Source: Acanthacorydalis orientalis
Lineage: Eukaryota; Arthropoda; Insecta; Megaloptera; Corydalidae
Reading direction: 5' to 3'
Assembly (NCBI GenBank): GCA_034766995.1
Contig: CM068314.1
Span: 10,991,701-11,055,700, forward strand
Length of the DNA: 64,000 nucleotides
Below are positions 34,774 to 46,711 of the stretch, piece after piece. Every line of letters begins with the position of its first letter. Positions within the stretch are counted from its first letter, which is position 1. Below the pieces are notes generated by a model. That model saw only the letters and a list, made by a program, of their open reading frames with translations. It had not been told where the DNA came from and did not search any database. Position numbers and translations under genes: made by a program.

Positions 34774-34889
34774 ATTATATATAATGGTATGTGTGTATGT
34801 GTTCGTACATGTTGCGGCTTTCTTGACACCACACAGTATATAACATATGCGTTGGAATTTAGATGCGAAAGCATACTCGTGTTCATTAA
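34774..34889 (-). CDS. Candidate internal exon, unknown gene
   Basis: Minus strand: acceptor TTATTATTTCAG (AG at 34891-34890) and donor AAT|GTATGTAAAG (34773-34764), both close to consensus, enclose 116 nt. One frame is open throughout and reads NEHEYAFASKFQRICYILCG then VKKAATCTNTYTHT. A second frame (MNTSMLSHLNSNAYVIYC) is also open, so the phase is uncertain, and the 3' half is a CA/TA-rich low-complexity stretch. It could belong to the same minus-strand gene as 32998-33151. Confidence 0.3.
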
Positions 34890-35428
34890 CTGAAATAATA
34901 ATTGTAAATGACTGATATTTCAATTAAAACACGACACGCTGAGTTCATATCAATCAATTGTCACTCGAGAGTCTTTTATATTCGATACATATGAAATGTT
35001 GTGTATTTAGAAAATTGGTAAAATATTTTGAATGGTGTGTTGTTAAAAGCAACAATGTTTTTTTTTTACTTTACAAATAATATGTTTTTTTTTATGAAAA
35101 GAATAAATATTTCTAAGTAAATACTATAAAATGTGAAGGTCTACTTGTCTGTATAAACACGAATTCTAATTAAAAAAATATGTATTATAAAAGAGATTAA
35201 TTTATAGAAGATGATAAACTGTACGTATCATCATTTTTTCTCTAATGTGTTTACATTACAAATTACTCTTATTAAATTATTAAAGTTAAATAAAAAACAC
35301 ACGTTTATATATAAAATTACATTCCATATTTGGTCACTTACATTAAAAATGAGATTCAGTTGTATAAGAAAACGGCTTACCTGTAAACATAAAAATAATA
35401 TTTATTAGCATTACATACACACATCTGC

Positions 35429-35434
<6 letters not shown>

Positions 35435-35497
<63 letters not shown>
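35435..35497. repeat. (TA)n microsatellite
   Basis: Perfect TA repeat of about 63 bp. Confidence 0.98.
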
Positions 35498-35502
<5 letters not shown>

Positions 35503-35903
35503 ATCGCATTTTTCTAATTAAAAATAAAACTTTCTCTCTAAAAATAAGTACATAAATTATACATGCATACATTTTTTAAGAAGTTGTCAAAACAAGTCCC
35601 GTTATCCATTTTAACTGTTTTAAATTTCTTTTTTCAAAGAATTCATTATTCATTTCGTCATCGAATTATACTTTATAAAAAAGTTACATTCAAAAATAAT
35701 TTACTTCTCAATAGAACAATCACGGAAACGAATTCTAATACTGATTGTTAAATAAAATGTGCTAACTAATGTTACTTCTTCAATAAATAACACTTTCTAT
35801 ATACTTTTTTGCCCCTTTATACTTCTTTGTCGTCTATTAGGCCAATGCACTATGTAATAACAGATATTTTTTGTTAAAAAGAAGTAAGTTTGGTACATAT
35901 TGG
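35498..35903. other. Non-coding DNA
   Basis: A 62-codon plus-strand frame (35563-35751) ends right before AATAAA (35752), with a pyrimidine-rich acceptor-like TTCTTTTTTCAAAG inside it. That would suit a terminal exon, but the peptide is unremarkable, so I leave it uncalled. Confidence 0.4.
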
Positions 35904-36240
35904 ATCAGTGCAAAAGTTTGTATACGATTCAATGGGTGGTGTTAAGAGTGCCGCATAGCGGTGTTCGTAATAGAAATGTATTCATGTTATATATCGTTTG
36001 AAAAGTGACAGTCATAGCTATCATCTGAGCAACAGATGTATTTGTTTCGATTCGATTTGTGTGTAAGAAATTTTTTTGAAAATGGATGACGAAAAGATAT
36101 ACTTTTGACACGTTATGTTGTATGAGTTTCGGAAAGAAGTAACCGATGGCGCGGCAACGAAAAATATTCGGGAGGTTTATTTGGACCATGCATCATCACT
36201 TCCAACTGTGAAGAAATTGTATGCTAAATTTCGACTTGAG
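35904..36240 (+). mobile_element. Mariner fragment with transposase N-terminus
   Basis: Starts near TTGGATCAGTGCAAAAGTTT, a mariner-like left end. From ATG 36084 the frame reads MDDEKIYF, a stop, then HVMLYEFRKEVTDGAATKNI and REVYLDHASSLPTVKKLYAK FRLE, which is the mariner N-terminal helix-turn-helix. Similarity stops at 36240. It is a fourth lineage, separate from families 1-3, represented only by its 5' end. The region upstream of the ATG is its leader. Confidence 0.85.
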
Positions 36241-37439
36241 GTGATTTTAATAAATTTAAAACATTTTTAACTATTTAACTAATCCGAAAATGTACGCATT
36301 TTAAAGAAAAAAACAATAAAGAAATATATATCAATTACAATTTAATGATCTTAAAAAATATAATCTAAAAAAATAGCATTATTTAAAAATTCTTTTAAAA
36401 ATTAATACAAGAACAAGTAACTACAATTTATATTTACTTGAATATAAAAATAAGTATAAAAATCATAATTATTCACATGTTCTCATTTTAAAAAATTAAA
36501 ATTCCTAAGCAAAATTATGCACGCATTTCTCAAACTGTAACACGAAAAGCTATAGAAATATTAACATGGAGATTTTTCATCTTTGTTTTTAAATGAATAA
36601 AGTTTTTATTGTAACTGTAACATACAACGATCTTTAAAGTGCAAATATTAAAATATACTCTTAATGTTCTTTTTTTTTAAAAAAAAACAGCTATAAAATT
36701 ATCAATGACATGCAAATAAATATAATCTGTATTCGTTTATGTTTGTTAATTATAAATACATTCCTTGAAATTAAATAACCGAGTTTTTTGTTCAAATAGA
36801 AAAGAAAACCTTGTAAATATATTAATATCATTCTGTTTGTATTACATCAGCACTATTTTCTTTATATTATCAACTTTTTTTATTTTGTAAATTTCAACCA
36901 TTCATAAATAATCGCCGCGGGTTAGACAACACAAAATCATATAATTTTTTATACAGCTGAAAAGTTCCTAGTTACGAATTAAACTAGTTATATTTTTCTT
37001 AAGTTCTAAACCGTGTCAATGGTTTTTATCAAATTATTAAAAAAATATTACTGATAAATTTTAAATTAATTTCCATCTCTCACACAATTAGTATGACTAA
37101 ATATATAATTTTATATTAATTACCGATTTTTTTTTCTTTCAACGTGCGTGTGTTTTAGCACATTAATCAACTGAGACTGAAGCTACTTTAGAAACCATTA
37201 ACACTAAAAACTAATTTGAAAAAAGTAGAACAAAATGATGTACAGATTGACATTTAAAACTGATGCACGAAACATGCACAAACAAAAAAAAAATCGATGC
37301 GTAAACGAGACCTCATTAGTCAAATTTATGGACTGTTACGGTTCAATACTCCGCATTATTATGTAAAGTGAATACATATACTTTTCGCATCATAATACGA
37401 GCAAGCAGTAACAATTACAAAAGCATATACGATACATAC
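36241..37439. other. AT-rich non-coding DNA
   Basis: Contains a TnAn tract at 36670-36687. No gene recognised. Confidence 0.55.
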
Positions 37440-37900
37440 GTGTTACAGTCGATATTATTTGAAACCTGGCCGCTGCGACGTAAAAGAACCGGTGGCCCAA
37501 AAAAAAAAAAAAAACTCGCATGCAGGGCATTGTCCACAACGCAGCGCAATAGCCTCATCTGTCGACTGTGTGCATTTGCGTCAACAGTAACATGAACGAT
37601 CGACGAAAACAATACGGAATGGAAAAAAGACAACATAACAATCAGCACAATAGAGGATAAACAAAGAATGAATGCGTTGAACAATGAAGAGCGTGACTAC
37701 TGGCACATCTTGTATGGAAGCTAACAGCTGATGAATAACCACTTGGTGGTTGATTACTTGATGGATTAATGTCACGTGAAGAAAAGTTAACGGACGTTGA
37801 AAGCATTCTAATAAGTATTACAAGTCCTATTATATGTGATACAGCAGTGCTTGTAATTAAATTACTCGCAGGTGATAAAAAACGATTGATTTTTTTATGC
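37440..37900. other. Coding-like island, strand unresolved
   Basis: A 460-bp patch much richer in G+C than its surroundings, with long open frames on both strands. Plus strand: ENNTEWKKDNITISTIEDKQ then NALNNEERDYWHILYGS in one frame, and MSREEKLTDVESILISITS then DTAVLVIKLLAGDKKRL in another, separated by stops. Minus strand: three overlapping serine- and hydrophobic-rich frames, one starting like a signal peptide (MFNAFILCLSSIVLIVMLSF). The hydrophilic plus-strand peptides look more natural, and the minus ones resemble their antisense. A decayed gene or a set of exons is possible. No family is recognised. Confidence 0.35.
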
Positions 37901-39282
37901 GTATTAAAAAAATAATCACTTGAAAAAATATGCAAGTTGAAAAACGATATAAGTATAATTATACGTTTATTACATTTATTTTGATCAAAACGTATTTTAA
38001 TCACTTCACTTTAATCCCACCTAATTTTTTACCTGATCTGAAGTAGTCTTGAGACACACCTGAAATTCTTTTCATAGATAAACATTCGTTTAATAAAAAA
38101 TAAAATTCATTCATTTAGTACATTATTGTCACGAAGAATGAAAATAAAATAATATAAACACAAACAAAAAAACACTAAATAATATCAGGACTATTCCATA
38201 CTGTTAAAAGCTTATATATTTCACAACACTACATTTTGCACACATAGAAGATTTGTTTACCAAGAGATACTACCATTATATTGATGCCTATTCAGATAAT
38301 ATTGCGAGCCCAGTTCGTTCTGTTAAAAATGATTGCAAGCTGTTATAAAATACAGAAATAAGATTTAGTTGTGTAAAGTTGATTTCCAAAGTAATGAATG
38401 TGTTCTATGATGTATCATAACAGTACTTTACCTTTTTTTTGTAAAATAATGTTTACAAATGCATTTATTGACAAAAATTACATATTTATTTTTTTATAGA
38501 AAATAATAATAAATAACAGAATGTATAATATCAACTATATGAAACAAATTTGCTTGTAGACAAATTAGATATTTGAAATTAGAATGTGACACAAAGATAA
38601 CACATGATAAGATTAGGACTGAATTAAAAATAGAATATTATTTTTTTTCTTAATAAACAGTTCTGATTAAAAATTGTTATTGTGAAAAAATAGTAAAAAT
38701 CACCATATGTTATCAGATATTTTTAAATTTAAAGTAATAACTGTTTGCTTTCCTATTTGTTATCCAATTGATGCATTATCGTAGTGGGCTTTATCCTTTC
38801 AGATCACTCAGTTTCAACACTTGTTCTATTTTTAGGTAAATTCAGTAATGATTATAATTCTATTTTACCATTATATATCTATATAAGATTGTCCGACTAT
38901 AAATTAACAGAATTGTACACGAATATAATTTAAAGATATTATTTTTAAAAACAAATATTTTAAAAACTAATACCATTCTAGGTTTAAAACATGTTACCAT
39001 TAAAAACACATTGACTACAAAAATATTTATATAAAAGTGTATGACAATCCTTATATAATTAAATAAGAAAAAAATATTTTTCAGTACTTTTTCATATTTT
39101 CTCAATAATCAACGCTTGGATAATCACTAAAAATATCAAATTAAATATTCTATCCATTTACAGTGGTTTAAATTTAAAATGAAATACACAATCAGAAATC
39201 GACTCAATCATTCATAAAATTGTAAGGATTTTTAATACATTTTTCGCGTACTTGTGACGATAAAATCTTGTTTTGTAAGAAA

Positions 39283-39284
<2 letters not shown>
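37901..39284. other. AT-rich non-coding DNA
   Basis: No gene or recognised repeat. Confidence 0.55.

Positions 39285-39342
<58 letters not shown>
39285..39342. repeat. (TA)n microsatellite
   Basis: Perfect TA repeat of about 58 bp. Confidence 0.98.
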
Positions 39343-39346
<4 letters not shown>

Positions 39347-40434
39347 CGATTACAAATATCCATAAAACGATAAAGGATATCGGAAATTACAAAAAGATAT
39401 TTCAATCAAATACAATTTGATTTCCAACAAACATTTTTTTGAATAAAAATAATTTTCAATTCAATACAAATGAATGAAAGTTTGATTTAATCGATTCGAG
39501 ATTTGTTTTACTTTTTTTACGATTTAAAAGTTATTTTAAAATATATTAATTTTTTTCATGTACCATAATTTGTATTATTCATTAAAGGTTAATTGTATTA
39601 AGCGTCCACATTTGTATTACTTGTTAATACCATTTTTGACAGTTTGCTACTTTTTTTAGTACACATATAAGGAAAGAAGTATCCAAGGTAAATATCGAAA
39701 CGAAAAATATAGACAAAAAAGTGTACGATTAATGAATATTAAAATGCTACATGTATTGAAATTAATTAGTTTTTATTCAATTCGTTATATAATAAAAAAA
39801 TATTTTTAAATCTCGAAGTAGGTAAAAAAAATTGATTTATTGATCGAATAATTGATATATAAACATAAAACATTATTTATTCATTTATTTTATTCAAATG
39901 TAGACATTATTTCATATCTCATTAATTCAATAACATATGAAATAAATTACATACCCTCATTGACAATTATTCTGTATAAACTATATAGAAATATATCTAT
40001 TATTTTTTTTAAAAAAAAAAACAATATATAAAAATATTAGATTTAATTTCAGATAGAATAAATAAATAAACTGATTCAAGATACATAAAATAATTCCACA
40101 TACGTTGATTAAATATGATTGTAATTTTAATATAATTCGGAATAAAAAGGGTTGGTTTAAAGAAGGTTTTCAACAATACAAAAAGCATAGTACGATATAA
40201 AGTGATAATCTCGAACGACACGGAATAAAAAACATAAAGGTCGAAATAATTTGCGATAACATCGAAATGTATTCTGAAAATAATACAGCTATACTCGAAT
40301 AGTATTGAGATAAGAACTGGAAAAAGCAGAAGAGAAAGATTTGAAATGAGATTTTTGATGATACGACGGAACAAACATAAGAAATAATATTATCAAATAA
40401 TACGACTGAAGAGATAGAGATTTTTATTTAAATA
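39343..40434. other. AT-rich non-coding DNA
   Basis: TnAn tract at 40003-40021. The 121-codon minus-strand frame 40009-40374 is hydrophobic, without domain or splice support. Confidence 0.55.
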
Positions 40435-40930
40435 AATGATATCTGTGCGAATGATTCCGACTAAGAAAATAAAATAGTGTATTGTAAGACGCTGTAATTT
40501 GTTATTGGGAGTTAATTCGTATGGTACCCATTTACTTAATTTCCACCTGTTTCCTATTTTGTGTAAAAGCTTCCGTATTGTTTCGTCACTTACTTTGAAC
40601 AATTCTGCAAGCTGTTGACACGTTAAATTGGAATTTGTTTCAATCATTGTCTCCAATTCATCGATATTTAAATCGAATGACAGAACGACAGAACTTTCTT
40701 AGTTACCTGATATTATAGCTTTGTAAAAAAATCTTTGAAACAGTCATTCTTTGATTTATCTCTTTTGTTTTAAAATATTTGTCTGCAAACGAGATTTCTC
40801 GTTTCTAGAACGCAATGTGTTAAGATTGGCACTTCAAAATCGAAAACCGACAATAAAATATTTTAATTTAAATCAGAGTTATTATTGATTCAATTTAAAA
40901 GCACATAATTATTTTTTATACAATGTCTAA
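40435..40930 (-). mobile_element. Family-3-like mariner, 5' half
   Basis: The plus-strand right edge TGTCTAA at 40930 and the leader block TTAAATTGAATCAATAATAA, then TTTGAAGTGCCAATCTTAAC (minus strand) match the family-3 leader. Unlike the short family-3 elements, this copy continues into the second helix-turn-helix of the transposase. It is cut off near 40435, before the catalytic core. Confidence 0.8.
40440..40690 (-). pseudogene. Mariner transposase N-terminal remnant
   Basis: The minus-strand frame 40656-40393 reads METMIETNSNLTCQQLAELF then KVSDETIRKLLHKIG, the second DNA-binding helix-turn-helix of mariner transposases, then KLSKWVPYELT, matching the conserved WVPHEL linker. After NNKLQRLTI the original frame is lost. 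The initial M is internal to the ancestral protein. Further upstream, more decayed N-terminal pieces are interrupted by stops. Confidence 0.88.
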
Positions 40931-41039
40931 CGAACTGACTAAGTTTATAACATTCCCTGCTACAGATCGATTTTTATATTTTTAAACTGGCGTGAAAGAA
41001 TCCGTGAATGAATAGGGTTATGCTTTTTATACAGAAGAG

Positions 41040-41540
41040 AAGTCAGACCAATAAAAAATTTTTCCTGTTAACCAATCGTTCATTCGAACGATTTACAATT
41101 TCTAACGTATCGACCAATACGTTCGAACGATCAAAATTCAATATAACACGTGAGATACGGTAACATTTTGTGTTGACAGCAGACAATTTCTTCGGCGAAT
41201 CTCGTTTGTTCAGCATACAATGACATTTTTCGATTGTAGCATGCGACGCACGTAACGACATAAATACACGTTATTAAGCCCGTTGGCTTGCAACGCCGCA
41301 CAGACGATACACAATTCGCTATTTGCGCACATACGTTTCACATAGATATAAACTTACACAGGCAGACACACGTGCCCTTACCACATCACATACAGATATG
41401 CACACATATACACCGGTCTCTCTGGTGTATTACTCCCGCAAATAACCGCTAACCAGACAACCAGACAGTCTTCTGGACATTACATGAACATCCACCAACT
41501 CTAGAGGATCGTAAACCAAAAGCATGGTTGTTAGTAATGT
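41040..41540. other. GC- and CpG-richer island, possible exon or promoter
   Basis: A 500-bp unique patch. The minus strand is open for 72 codons from ATG 41261 to 41043, with a natural-looking composition: MSLRASHATIEKCHCMLNKR, DSPKKLSAVNTKCYRIS, and a C-terminal NRSNERLVNR. It also has a short inverted repeat (ACGTA...TACGT around 41105-41122) flanked by two TTCGAACGAT direct repeats. No domain is recognised and the splice context is unclear. The distal part (41280-41530) is CA-rich and non-coding. Confidence 0.3.
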
Positions 41541-41556
41541 CCTACATGTATATCCG

Positions 41557-41560
<4 letters not shown>

Positions 41561-41611
<51 letters not shown>
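41561..41611. repeat. (TA)n microsatellite
   Basis: TA repeat of about 51 bp edged by GTATG/TGTATG. Confidence 0.97.
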
Positions 41612-41619
<8 letters not shown>

Positions 41620-41883
41620 TCGCATTGCGACAGACCTCCCTCTCAAAAATTTACATGGTCACTAATTTAATTGTAGCACAGTAGATTTACTTAAAATATA
41701 CGGTTACTTTTAAATATTCTAAAATTTATGTTCCTAAGAGGATGTAAAATATATATACAATAAATATAAAAAGGATATGTAACCTTTTTTTACATATAGT
41801 ACAACATCATTTATAAATAGTAAATTTTTAATTACATACTAAGGAAATGAACAACTATTGATATCCTGTAACATTTATTTATA
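41612..41883. other. Spacer
   Basis: Nothing recognised. Confidence 0.6.
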
Positions 41884-42455
41884 TTAGATTGATAGAAAAG
41901 TAATTGCTGTTTATGACCTTCAAATTCATATATTTTTTTTAATTTAAGTAGTTCTAAGTGGTCCAAAACTGTTGGTTAACTAGCGCCTAATTTTTGTGCA
42001 AGTTCTCGAATTGTTGTGTGTCGTTCTGATTCAACTAACGTCTTCAGTTGGTCGTTATGAACTGAAGAAGAACGCCCGCGTGCTTCTTCATCTTCAAGGG
42101 TCTCGTTTCAGCACGAAATTTTTGGAATTACCGTTATACCGTACTTTCCTTAACAGTGTCTACACTGAAAGCATCATTTAGTTTACGAATAGTTTCTACT
42201 GCTTTACCATCCGTTTTGAACTCAAACAAAAAATTGCTTTTTTATTTGCTTCCTTTCCATCTTTAATTCAATAGCCAAATTTGAAACAAAATTAACAATA
42301 AAACCAAAGTCGATGTTACCCAAATACAAACCGAAAAATGCACTTTAAAATGATATTAACATGAATATGAAGGAATGACACTTTGATTGAAAAAAAATCC
42401 ATGAAAGTTTAGAATTCAGAGAACAAAAACCGTAATTAATTTCCTAACAACCTAA
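41884..42455 (-). mobile_element. Family-2 mariner, short form
   Basis: Ends TTAGATTGATAGAAAAGTAA and TTAATTTCCTAACAACCTAA, TA at 41882-41883; the right TA has decayed to TG. 572 bp. The interior is the transposase N-terminal half in minus orientation, joined to the right end after the HLxxL region, as in the other copies. The decayed frame shows two DNA-binding blocks near 41950-42040 and 42120-42240. Confidence 0.92.
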
Positions 42456-43167
42456 TGAAATGATGTAAAATATAAGAAGACAATTAACTACCTCTTACTA
42501 AACTAATATTAAAATTAAATAGAGTCGAAAATTTTCATAACAAGTTAACGACATAAATTGATTTTTAAATATTCTGTAGAATGTTTTTTTTTTGAATGGT
42601 TAAACAAACGTAATTTTAAAATAGAACCAAACAAAAACGTAACTTTTAATAATAAAACGTTATAAAAAGCATATACAAACAATCGGCAGAGTTAGTTATA
42701 AATTACAAAGGTAAACAATTTTCTGTTCTATACAATAAATTATTCGCGGTTCAATTAAATAAAAAAGGTTTATTGAAAAACCGGTTATAAAATATTTAAA
42801 TCCGACGAAATTCAATGAATGCGTTTTTCAATGAAACATTAATTTATTAAACATGTAGTCAATGAAGGCCGATCCTCTGTATTATCTTTTTAACTTCTAC
42901 CACGCACAATAACTTATTCCGATCACGAACCGCGAAAAAAGCATGTAAAATTATTAGCTTACGAAGAATGATTAAACAGAGGTGACATTTCTTAAGTACG
43001 TAGTGAGTCAATTAGCGACTCGTTAAAAATAAAAACAAACAATAACATGTATTTTAAATATGGAATCACTTCTTATGCTTCCTCTAATTACTCTTTCATT
43101 TAGTATTACTTAAAACAAATATATTTCTTATCACAAAAAAAAATGATATTAAAGTATCTATGAATTA
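42456..43167. other. Non-coding DNA
   Basis: 42840-43025 is slightly GC-richer. A short minus-strand frame (VRDRNKLLCVVEVKKIIQRI) is seen there, but without splice sites. Confidence 0.45.
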
Positions 43168-43602
43168 TGTTAAACGTATAAATTAATTGGGTGTCTTTTT
43201 TATAGAAAATGAATATTTACTGAAAAATGGAATACATTTGAATCCTCAAAACATCCGCCATTATTTTATATCACTTTGCTCTCCATCTGTCTGGTAATTA
43301 ACGAATCTTTTATCGAAAACAGATGGCAGCTTTGAGTCGATGAAGTCGTAACGTATTTTCCGAATTCTTCCACTGTTTTTGCATGTTTTATGTATCACAA
43401 CACCTTCTCCCAAGCTGAACTAAACATTACTGCGGCTTCAGAAACATTTTTTGCTGCCGAAGCTTCAACTGGAATGCGAAAAGTATGCAATGTCTAACAA
43501 ACTGCGTTTCGGACATCATCGTGTCCACTACTGTTTTTGAGGTTATGCCAGCTGCTTGGCCAAAATATATAGATAAAATTGGCACTTCAAATTCGTAAAA
43601 CG

Positions 43603-43603
<1 letters not shown>
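43168..43603 (-). mobile_element. Family-3 mariner-derived short element, truncated
   Basis: The plus-strand left edge TGTTAAACGTATAAATTAAT is the family-3 right end. The interior (minus) holds the C-terminal patch and the transposase N-terminus (MSETQFVRHCILFAFQLK-like, then a GEGVVIHKTCK-like stretch) with the same core deletion as 12102 and 45058. The expected far end is missing: family-3 similarity stops exactly where the (TA)n array at 43604 begins. Confidence 0.82.

Positions 43604-43660
<57 letters not shown>
43604..43660. repeat. (TA)n microsatellite replacing a transposon end
   Basis: TA repeat of about 57 bp directly abutting the truncated family-3 element. Confidence 0.97.
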
Positions 43661-43664
<4 letters not shown>

Positions 43665-44904
43665 CCGTATTTAATCTAATAAATTTGAAATGTATTTATC
43701 TAATTACTAAAAATGTAAACGAATAAATAATTATTTAATATTCAACTTACAAATCCTCAATTTATACTCATAAGCTTTTTGTACTTGTAAAATTATGTTT
43801 CCCGAGTAAAATGTCCAATTGAATACTTAAATAAAGCACAAATATACACCAAACGTACACAAACACATTTGTTGTCAGTTATAACGGTCGATTTCGCAAC
43901 ATTTATAGTAAAAACGATACTAAATATAGATTAAAATGAATTGGAAAATGTTCATTCTATTTTGAGCGAACGTACAAACGAATTCCGTGAAATAGGTAAA
44001 ATTTAATCTACCATGGACCGAAGCGGACGTTTTATCGTGATTTGCATTAAATTACATTTCCAATTATACTAGTAGTGGACAGAGTACATTCATTTAAAAA
44101 TATATATGAGTCTCTGTGTCGACAGTTATGGTTCATTTTTTTTAAATAATATCTCAATTAAGTGTAATATTAGTAAAAGCAATTTTTAACTTTATTGAAT
44201 CTGTAAACTATTTAAAATATCTAACAAGTTTTTATTATCGATTAAAATGAATGAAATGTATAATTAGTACATTTCAATTAGACTTTTGTTAAAAAAAATG
44301 AACGATATTCAATAATAACATGTGACAATACAGTCTATTACCAGTTAAAACAAATTGTGTTTTAAATTGAAATGTTTATTATATCTCTTTTATTTCACTA
44401 TAAAAGATATATAAAATAACATATGTCTATAAAAACTGAAATATATAAAGAAGTAACATCATACATGAAAGAAAACGAAGACTGCAATGCGATACTTAAG
44501 AAATAAATAATTTCAAAAGGTCGAAGTAATTTTATTACTAATCTCATAATCTTCGGACGCTTTTCAACACTACTCTTATTTCAAAATAGTGTATTTTTAA
44601 TATAAGCCGAAAAAGTCACCAAGAATATTTTAATACGTCTGAGAATTTCTTATATATTTTTTTAAATCTTTGTCCTGGAGAAAACTTTCACATTATGTAA
44701 ATAAATAATACTATAAAAGCATAATATGATTCTGTAAAAGTCGATTCTGGTAAAAAATATTTTATATTGATATTTTTTTATAAATAAATTAACATCAAAA
44801 TAAATGATACATCTGAAACTGTTAATTACCTACTTAATTTATTTAAAACATCTGCATTAAATTTACATTTATTTGATTTAATAATACTTTACTCGTTGAT
44901 TTGT

Positions 44905-44906
<2 letters not shown>
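43661..44906. other. Non-coding DNA
   Basis: 43870-44060 is GC-richer, with an ATG in good context (MDRSGRFIVICIK from 44013), but only 19 codons. The rest is AT-rich. Confidence 0.5.

Positions 44907-44962
<56 letters not shown>
44907..44962. repeat. (TA)n microsatellite
   Basis: Perfect TA repeat of about 56 bp, ending about 95 bp before the family-3 copy at 45058. Confidence 0.98.
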
Positions 44963-44963
<1 letters not shown>

Positions 44964-45057
44964 AATATATAAGAATAATTGTAAGTAATCGATATTTATC
45001 TATTTTGTACAATTACATGGATATATAATTAAAATGCAAATAGACTTGAGAATGTTA

Positions 45058-45590
45058 TTAGATCTATAAATTAATTCGCTGCCTTTAAATTGAATCAATC
45101 ATAACTCTGTTTTCAATTAAAATACTTCCTCGTCGTTTTAGAATTCCGAGTGCCAACATTTAAAAATACTGTATATCTTGGTCAAGCAGGCTTCATAACC
45201 TCACAAAACAATACACACGATGCCATCCGAAAAGCAGCATATTAAGCATCGCAAATTTTTTGCATTCCAGTTGAAACAAAATGCTGCCGAAGTCACAAGA
45301 ATGATTTGTTTAGTTTTAAGGGAATTATTTGTTTATCTTTCGAGTGAAGGTATTGGGACATAAAATATACAAAAAATGCTAAAACAATGAAAGAGGTCCG
45401 AACGTACATTACGACTTCATCGACTCCAAACCGCCATATTTTTTTCGATAAGAGATGTGTAACCCAACAGATGAAGCAAAGTCGTAAAAATATAACTGAA
45501 GTGTTTTGAGGACTGAAATGTATTCCATTTTTCCGTAAATAATCATACATTTTCTATAAAATGGCACCGAACTAATTCATTTGCCTAACA
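45058..45590 (+). mobile_element. Family-3 mariner-derived short element
   Basis: Left end TTAGATCTATAAATTAATTC (TA at 45056-45057). The right end reads TTAGGCAAATGAATTAGTTC on the minus strand. 533 bp. It carries the leader, the decayed transposase start (MPSEKQHIKHRKFFAFQLK-like, about 45220), the CTAAAACAATGAAAGAGGTC scar and the C-terminal patch near 45420-45510. The order and junction match 12102 and 43168, which points to amplification of one deleted founder. Confidence 0.85.
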
Positions 45591-46633
45591 ATAAAAGGCA
45601 AATAAATCTGAAAATGATACTTTTTTAAACTCCAAAAACATCTGACAAAAATTAATAAGTAATAAACCAGAAAGTACATAAGATCCCTCATATTTTTAAA
45701 TATATCTTTCAATTTTTACTTTTAAAACACTGGCTCCGACTAAGACGAAAACTTTGCCAAAATATCAATAAATGTTTAGAAAAAGAAATTCAAATCATTT
45801 TAATAATTACCAAATCGTGCATTATATATATATATAGACTATTTTCAAAAATCTTAAATCAAAACAATATCAGGCAAGTTGAGGTTAATAGAAATTAAAT
45901 TAAAATAAAAGAATAAACATTCAATGTGTCGAAGACAAGTAAATAGATTTTTTTTTATATAAACAATACAAGAAGGTTAATTTTATCCGTTAGCAAGTAA
46001 TAAAAATTTACTCACTTTTATTTCATTAAAAGTAAACGTATTGTTTCCATATAAGGAGCATACATAATCAATTTTCAGCTAGTAGAAACAAATATAATTT
46101 TCTACGTAAATCTCATCTCACATCCAATCATGTGAAAATCATGACAGTGAAAACATATACTTTACTAACCGCAAATGATAATCAGCACGATTAAGATTAG
46201 AAATTACTATATCGTGAAGATCCATCAAATCAAATTCTCATTACACTGTCTATAAAAATATAATAATAAGACAAAAATGCGTGTATATGCATATGTAGAT
46301 AAATAATCACATAATTTCATAGGTCTCTCGCTAAGAAGCGTTACTTTGAAACAGCAGGTAAGTTTTTATGAGTGTAAACGAACAGAAAACTAAATAGACA
46401 GTTTGTGTATTTAAGCGAATAAATACCATACACAAATGTGGAATTAAATTCGAAAAATTTGAATTATCCTATTAAAGCGTAACTAAATAGTTATCCGCAT
46501 TAATATTACTGAAATGAATTTGTCAAGAAATATTTTTCAACCCATGTCATTCATTTCTCTCTTTTAATCTGTCAAAAGTGCTGATCTTAAGATTTAACGG
46601 TTGAAAAAATTGTCAAAACAGATATTAAATATA

Positions 46634-46635
<2 letters not shown>
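45591..46635. other. AT-rich non-coding DNA
   Basis: No gene or recognised repeat beyond a short TA run near 45823. Confidence 0.55.

Positions 46636-46706
<71 letters not shown>
46636..46706. repeat. (TA)n microsatellite
   Basis: TA repeat of about 71 bp. Confidence 0.98.

Positions 46707-46711
<5 letters not shown>

Noticed and set aside
35563..35751. Possible plus-strand terminal exon ending just before AATAAA
   Set aside because: AATAAA is expected often in this composition and the peptide has no support beyond being open.
40009..40374. 121-codon minus-strand frame, hydrophobic
   Set aside because: Composition of F, I, L, Y, N and S is what random AT-rich DNA gives. No start context, splice sites or conserved motif.
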